Assembly (NCBI RefSeq): GCF_000801105.2
Contig: NW_026615381.1
Coordinates: 1 to 64,000 of the forward strand
Source of the DNA: Raphanus sativus
Taxonomy: Eukaryota; Streptophyta; Magnoliopsida; Brassicales; Brassicaceae
Length of the DNA stretch: 64,000 bases
Reading direction: 5' to 3'
Both the position numbers and the translations under genes were made by a program. The notes beneath the pieces were generated by a model. It was not told the origin of the DNA. It saw only the letters and a list, made by a program, of their open reading frames with translations, and did no database searches. Within the stretch, counting starts at the first letter, position 1. Each line of letters starts with the position of its first letter. Below are positions 58,014 through 64,000 of this stretch, one piece after another.

Positions 58014-58051
58014 AACTTACAGTAAGAGCTTACAAAAAAAAACTTACAGTA
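58014..58051 (+). mobile_element. 16-bp poly(A) micro-insertion with 11-bp duplication
   Basis: AACTTACAGTA at 58014-58024 recurs at 58041-58051 and encloses agagcttac with an A run. It lies in MATE2 intron 1 and, unlike the others, its tail is on the plus strand. Confidence 0.7.
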
Positions 58052-59325
58052 CGCACATATATTATCCAAACCGCGAGCATGTGTATGTTTGCATCCAGGA
58101 CCGAATCTGGTCATGCGTAACTACTCCCCAAAACATATATTTCCGGGAAATCTATTGTAACCAAATTTCCGAGTACAAAAGAGAAAAACCATTCACTTTT
58201 TTTAACCATTCATTTTCTTATTAACATGTCTAATTATTCTTTTCTTTCTTTTTGTTGATTTGAATTTGTGATGATTAGATGATTAGAAAAAAACTGTGAG
58301 TTTGTAAGTGTCATTTGGGTTAGTACTTCGTAAATCTTTTGATAAAGTTTTCTGTAAAATCTTTTTTTTTTAATTCCTTTTGTAAGAATTCTTGTATGCT
58401 TCGAAATAGAAATCAAATAATATAAGTAGATGGATTATAAACACTTTTTTGATATATGGGAAGTGTTTGGGATACAACAAAAAAAATAAGCATACAATTA
58501 AACTTTGTTTTTGGCTTTTTAATGTTTGTTGTACAGTTAGGTATGGGAAGTGCAGTCGAGACACTATGTGGACAAGCATATGGTGCCCACCGATACGAGA
58601 TGCTTGGGATCTATCTCCAACGAGCAACAATCGTCCTCGCTCTGGTTGGGTTGCCCATGACAGTGCTATACACCTTTTCGTACCCGATTCTAATCCTACT
58701 AGGTGAGCCCAAAACAGTCTCGTACATGGCATCTCTATACATTGTCGGACTCATCCCTCAAATTTTTGCTTTCGCCGTCAACTTCACGGCCCAAAAGTTC
58801 CTCCAAGCTCAAAGCGTGGTGACCCCCAGCGCGTACATCTCAGGTGCCGCCCTTCTGCTCCAGATTTGCTGACCTGGACCACCGTTTACGTAATGGACCT
58901 AGGTCTTATGGGCATTGCCTATGTTCTTACTATCTCTTGGTGGTTCATAGTTATGTCCCAAACTTTGTATATTATAACAAGTCCAACGCTCAGACACACG
59001 TGGACTGGTCTTAGTTGGAGATCATTCCATGGTCTTTGGAGCTTTTTTAAACTCTCTGCTGGTTCGGCGGTTATGATCTGTTTGGAAATGTGGTATTCAC
59101 AGATTCTGGTTCTTCTTGCTGGTTTGCTCAATGATCATGCTCTCTCTCTAGATTCTCTTTCCATCTGGTAAATTCATTAATCATTTATTATCTTGATTTA
59201 TATGAATCTTGAAAAAGATTACAATGTTTTTTTATTGTTTTTTGTTCACAATTTATCTTTTGTTACAGTATGTCAATATCAGGATTCTCTTTCATGGTCT
59301 CTGTTGGTTTTAATGCGGCTGTAAG

Positions 59326-60937
59326 GTTAGTATTTCTTCTTAATTACTTTCAAATCATTAATCAACATTTTCTTTAACCAACACTATTGAAATAAACTAT
59401 ACTCCAAGAAAATCAATGTTTTAGAAAAAAACATATCAAAACATATATTTTTAGGTAATAATGATAAACTATGAATTTATGGTAAATTTATTATGTTTAT
59501 TGAATTTATGTTGGATTAAATAATGAGAAATAGTTATTCACAGAAAAATATTTATAAGAAAAGTTTAATATTTGTTAATATATGTGAAAATACTAAAATA
59601 TACATTTTTGAAACAGAAAAGTATTGATCCTTTTTTATAAGTAAGTATTGATTATTAGGGAAGATTATTCGAATATGAATTTTTGTGGAATTTGATGATT
59701 CTAATAGTTGAGAGAATTTTACAAGTTAACTAGACTTAACAACTTTATCAAATATTTTTACATAGATATGCATTATTTGTATATAGATTCTACCAATCAG
59801 TGTTTTTAAAATCGGACCGAAAGTTGAACCGGAAATATTTTAGGTCACAGTTTAATATAGTTTGATCGGGTCAAACCTAGTTTAATAATATGGATTAATA
59901 TATTTTTAGTATATAAATTTAAAAGTCATGCTAGTAAATTTGATACATAATTAAAATATAAATAAATTTTAAACATAAAACACTATAAATATAAACTAAT
60001 TTTATGTTTATATGAATGGTTTGTTGATTTTTTTTTAATTTTAGTTGTTTTTATCAGTTTAATAAATTTGAAATCAAATCCGGCTAAGTGACTGGTTCAT
60101 GGTCGAACCAGCTAATAAACCTAACTCGGTTCATGATCGAACCCGTCCAACTTTCGGGTCGGTCTGATTTTAAAAACATCGATTGATTGTTATTGATTTT
60201 TAAAGTAAGAAATTGATAATGGTAGGAGAAATAGAAAGAAAATCATTTCAATTATTTTGTTCTCAGCAAATTTCGTAAGAGCCTAGATTCCTGAGTTTTC
60301 AAGACTTTTATGTACTTTCTTATTTTCCGAGTACTAATAAAGAATATGTTAATGGTGACACGTTTTTTTTGTTACACATCTCATATATTTTTTTTTAGCT
60401 TTTGTTTATTTATTAAAAAATACTATATATTATGCTATTACTGCATGGTTGATTAGTAGTTTATGCTCTATCAGATTTATATAGTTTTGTAATTCTTTTT
60501 GTTTTAGAGTAGTACATGTAAAATTATAGAAAAGAACTGAAGTTGTGTTTATGGATTATGTTAAAGTTGTGGTTTGTATTATTTCATTATTCAATTTTGC
60601 ATATTTTGTATGTTAGTGTATTTTATTACATAGATTTTTTTTTAAAGTATTATATGGTATAGATAATGTTCTCAAAGTTAAATCTTCTAAGTAAAAACAA
60701 AGAAAAATTACATTTAATAACAATAGATTTTAACACGAACTTAAGATCAATGAAAACTAAAATTTTCGATAACAAAAAATTTTGAATGGAATTTAAAAAA
60801 CATCACTCCAACAACAATGGATTTCATTTAGATTTTAAAAATTCAAAAATTAATGACAATAGAATCTCAAAATTTGATAATTTCTCTAGAATTCTTTTAT
60901 CAATAACCCTTTTATTTTAAATAAAATATTATTACAG
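59326..60937 (+). other. enlarged intron 3 of MATE2
   Basis: The intron is 1.6 kb against 81 bp in MATE1. It is AT-rich; a block at 59780-60185 with repeated ACCGGA and GGTTCATGRTCGAACC phrases looks like an old inserted repeat. No coding sequence. Confidence 0.5.
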
Positions 60938-61730
60938 TGTCAGGACAAGTAATGAACTTGGAGCAGAACATCCAAAATCGGCGATGTTCTCTTCATGGAT
61001 GGCGACTTTTGTCTCCTTCGTGATTTCACTCGCAGAAGCGCTCGCCCTGATGGCGTCGCGTGACTACGTCGGCTACATTTTCACGTCGGACACTGAGGTG
61101 GCTAAGGCCGTCTCTGAGCTATGTCCTTTTCTGGCGGTTACTATCCTTCTCAACGGAATCCAGCCTGTCTTGTCCGGTATATACATGCAAATCAATTTTA
61201 GCTAAATCTTGAGATACTCGGTGTACAGGTTTAACGGACCGGGCCAAATAAAAGTCTAATTTGTATGTGCTTGTAGGAGTGGCAGTGGGATGTGGATGGC
61301 AGACATTCGTGGCATATGTGAATGTTGGTTGTTACTATGTTGTTGGTATTCCTATTGGTTGTGTTCTCGGGTTTACTTTTAATTTACAAGCCAAGGTTCG
61401 TTTTCAAATTTTCTTTATAATATATGCGTTGTATCTATATAGTAAATTAATTTATGTGAATTTTGGTGATAGGGAATATGGACCGGGATGATTGGAGGTA
61501 CCCTCATGCAAACCCTCATCTTACTTTACGTTACCTATCAAACAGATTGGGATAATGAGGTTAGTGTTACGTGATATCAAGTCTCATCATATTGATTTTA
61601 AATCATATTTTAATAAAATTTTGCTTTGGGAGTGTTGAAATTATATTATTATCATGCAATGATTTAGGTGAAAAAGGCAAGAAAACGTCTGGATATGTGG
61701 GATGACAAGAAGGCGCCACTCCTAAACTAA

Positions 61731-62174
61731 ATTATAAAAATGTTTGGGAGGTACATGGATCATGAATGATATGGTTCGTTAATTTCAACTGAAATAATGT
61801 ATGTTTAACCACATTATGGAATAACTAATGTATGTTATTCACTCTGTTTAAACTATAAAAGTTACTTGAATCATTAATTATTTCTAGTCACTCTATACGT
61901 TAGGCATTATCTTATAGATTTTTGAACTCATTAATTTGCCTTGGCATTATATACGCAATTTATGATAACCAAATTGAATTAGAAGGAGATAATTGTTCTG
62001 AAAGTAAATATAAATATAACAAAAAAATCATTACGTAAAAAAGCCCATTATGTTGCGTACAAATCGGAATGTGAAGGTATGAAAACAAAGGCCACAGAAA
62101 CTGCAAGAGAGCAAAACTTTGCAAGAGAGCAAAACTTGAGATTGTATTCGAAGACAACATTCCAAAATACACTC
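61731..62174. other. MATE2 3' flank
   Basis: No gene. A CTTTGCAAGAGAGCAAAA phrase near 62100 is repeated in tandem. Confidence 0.4.
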
Positions 62175-62192
62175 AAAAGCTTATATTTGTGA

Positions 62193-63079
62193 CTTCTAAA
62201 ACCTGATGATCTACAGTAAAAACTCGTCGTTTCTTTCCCTATGCGACTCCAAGGCGATTAGGGTTTCTTCACCTAGTCTGCCGCCGTCGGTGTGGCCTCT
62301 CGCCCACCGGTGAGAATCTCCTCTTTCTCCCTCCTCTTCCTTTCTTCCATGGTTTCGATGCTGCTCCTTCAGGGTTCAGAGTTGCTGTTGCTCCTCCCCC
62401 ACCTCCTGAGCCGCCGCCGGTTCTCTTTCTTCTAGATCTACTCAGTGGGGTCTCTGCTCCCGACCCTCCAGATCCTCCTGACGATTCTGAAACTCCACTG
62501 GATCTATCCTCTTTCCCCTGCCAGTGTTTCACCTTAGTAGCTGCGAGGTCTTCTCTTCATTCTACAACAACATCTGACTCACAATATATTTGTATGTTGG
62601 TAGTCTTCTCTGATGTTTCAGGTCTACAACTCAAAAAGAATAGAGATGGAGTTAAAAAAGCCAACCTTGGCTTCGTATTTTCAGACTTGTTTGTCTGGCC
62701 GTGGTGGATCTTGCAACTCTACACCCCATTATGGTTGCATATTTCCTCACATTTCTAAGGCTCATCAAGATGGTGCTTGATCACCTCTGTAGCCAAGTTC
62801 TTTGCTGCTCTCTATACATTTGTTGCTGCAGCATGTTCGGGTAGCAGTTCACTGAGAGTGTTCTCCAATTCCCGTGGCTTCATCTCACTCAGTGCTCATG
62901 GTGTTTCACCTTTAAGTTGCTTGTGTGTTATGTTTGCTTTTATCTATGTTTGTGTTATCCGCTTTGCGTTTGATGCAGCGGTTTCTTTAGCTAATGTTGT
63001 TGTGTTATTGTTTCTGTTGAACAATTCCTCCTTTGATGGAGTCTAAATTTTATTAATGAAAGTTGGTTTGAACAAAAAA
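62193..63079 (+). mobile_element. internally deleted LINE with long target duplication
   Basis: AAGCTTATATTTGTGA at 62177-62192 recurs at 63082-63097, and the insert ends with the LINE-type tail GAAAGTTGGTTTGAAC and an A run. The first 350 bp are GC-rich, like the 5' leader and ORF1 start of plant L1 elements; the last 300 bp look like a LINE 3' UTR. Endonuclease and reverse transcriptase are absent, so this copy moved with help from another element. Confidence 0.75.
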
Positions 63080-63097
63080 AAAAGCTTATATTTGTGA

Positions 63098-63522
63098 TTC
63101 TATTCTGAGAAAACATTGAATTTTCAAAATTGTGTGAAAGGTAATATAAAAACATTAAACAAAACTTTCTGGTCTTTTTTTGTTTAATCATGCAAAGGGT
63201 TGATACGTTTTTTAGTTTCTTGGTTTAGTGATTGGAATCTTCATTCTTTTTTTTATTGTCACCCTGAAATGATGGATCTCTTGATCTTCAGGTTTCTTCC
63301 GTGCTCTGATTTGGTCTTAAATCAGTTCCACGATTCCGAAGAATATTTATGCAACAATTAGCCCTTTCTTATATACCAATTAAATTGAATTAGAGTGAAA
63401 CCCTAAAATGTTCTGTAGATTTGCAATGTAAAATAATACACACTCGTCTATGTGCATTAGAACTTTCCATTTGCTTTATATAATTGTTACTTATAGTTTA
63501 TCTTCTCGCACGAGGGAAAGTA
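63098..63522 (+). promoter_or_regulatory. upstream region of the gene at 63523
   Basis: A telo-box-like AAACCCTAAA is at about 63400-63409. No other feature is certain. Confidence 0.4.
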
Positions 63523-64000
63523 ATGCCGGTGACTCCAGCAAACGATGTGGCTCCTAATGTTAAAATGTTCACGAGAGAAGAGATCAAGAACCAGACTGAT
63601 GATCAGTCTCTACCTCCTAATGATGAACCAATGAAAGATGCTGTCACTGACTTGGACGTTTCTAAACCTGCTCGAGCTTTGTCTTCAACGTCAAAGGACA
63701 GCAATGGCGAAGCTGCGACTCGTCTGGTGGATTTTTTTTTCAGCTCCAGAGACGAAGACGATGGTGAATACTGATCAAGATAATCTTGTCTTGGCACAGA
63801 AAGAGCAGCAGAAATCTCCTGGCGAGGGTCGTGGGTTTGATCTTATGTCGGTGGAACCGGTTTGTACAGGAGAGAAAGTGCAGCATGGGCTTCAGCTAGA
63901 GCTTGGGAACAAGAGTATATTGAGTGGAGACAACAATAACAACAATGGCATCGCAATGGAGACAGATCCTAAAAGCTCTGTGTCGAAGAGTAGATTTATA
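63523..64000 (+). CDS. N-terminal part of an unrecognised gene, cut by the window edge
   Basis: From ATG 63523 the frame reads MPVTPANDVAPNVKMFTREE and continues with an acidic, Ser-rich, low-complexity sequence. At a run of nine Ts (63732-63740) the first frame leads to a stop at 63774; dropping one T would give a second frame that stays open to the edge (ETKTMVNTDQDNLVLAQKEQ, later SVSKSRFI). This is a one-base slip (real or an error) or an unusual splice at the TTTTTTTCAG there. No domain is visible. The matching place in Arabidopsis may be the gene after the MATE pair, which I cannot confirm. Confidence 0.5.

Larger units (their letters stand above)
57221..61730 (+). pseudogene. MATE2: DTX transporter gene with a one-base deletion
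   Basis: The seven exons match MATE1: 57221-57547, 58537-59167, 59269-59325, 60938-61176, 61277-61395, 61473-61559 and 61668-61730. All exons after the first equal the MATE1 lengths except exon 2, which is 631 bp against 632. The missing base is near 58864, in a spot where MATE1 reads CTCCAGATCTCGCTAACG; here the frame meets TGA at 58870-58872, giving a product of about 221 residues with only the first half of the membrane segments. Beyond that point the old frame stays open to the natural stop. The conserved GAGNP reads GAEHP. A sequencing error would make the gene intact; otherwise it is a recent pseudogene. Confidence 0.85.

Overview
The window is nuclear DNA of a flowering plant of the mustard family (Brassicaceae), most likely Brassica or a close relative. 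Supporting signs are spliced genes with GT-AG introns, plant LTR, LINE, SINE, Helitron and MITE sequences, an AT-rich background, and a gene order I recall from Arabidopsis thaliana chromosome 4 (APR3, ATG8a, an S40/DUF584 gene, a CPK15-like kinase, a small unknown gene, two tandem MATE transporters). The synteny is from memory and was not searched.

Layout. 1-4887 is a complete-coding Ty1/copia retrotransposon; the window opens inside its left LTR. It ends 365 bp upstream of a plastid 5'-adenylylsulfate reductase gene (APR3-like, 5253-6795, +). That gene converges on an ATG8a-like autophagy gene (7168-8115, -), followed by an S40 senescence-regulator gene (10467-10940, -). From 11351 to 12750 lies a Harbinger-type element filled with a GC-rich minisatellite whose unit is a canonical E2F binding site. 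A broken LINE follows (14057-15735).

From about 16.3 to 40.9 kb is a head-to-tail cluster of RPP1-like TIR-NB-LRR resistance genes on the + strand: TNL1 (17201-21676), TNL2 (TIR exon at 23957, NB-LRR exons 30640-34783, separated by 6 kb of Helitrons and gene debris) and TNL3 (36156-40324). TNL1 and TNL2 start with a membrane-anchor segment; TNL3 has a lysine/arginine-rich N-terminus instead, with the decayed anchor exon still visible upstream. Broken copies of a CPK15-like kinase lie antisense behind TNL1 and TNL3, so the cluster appears to have grown into the kinase locus.

From 41 to 48 kb there are MITEs, a SINE, a LINE scrap, a hAT element nested in a long-TIR element, and one small N-myristoylation-type gene (43883-44239). 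Two tandem MATE transporter genes follow: MATE1 (48432-51932), intact with seven exons, and MATE2 (57221-61730), with the same exon plan but a one-base deletion in exon 2. An internally deleted LINE (62193-63079) and the start of an unrecognised gene (63523 to the edge) close the window.

Functionally the window joins sulfate assimilation and autophagy housekeeping genes to a rapidly evolving immune-receptor cluster. Three points deserve attention: the transposon-borne E2F-site array, the N-terminal swap in TNL3, and at least seven tiny poly(A)-tail insertions with short target-site duplications, one confirmed by comparing TNL paralogs. All exon boundaries were worked out by hand from splice sites and reading frame.
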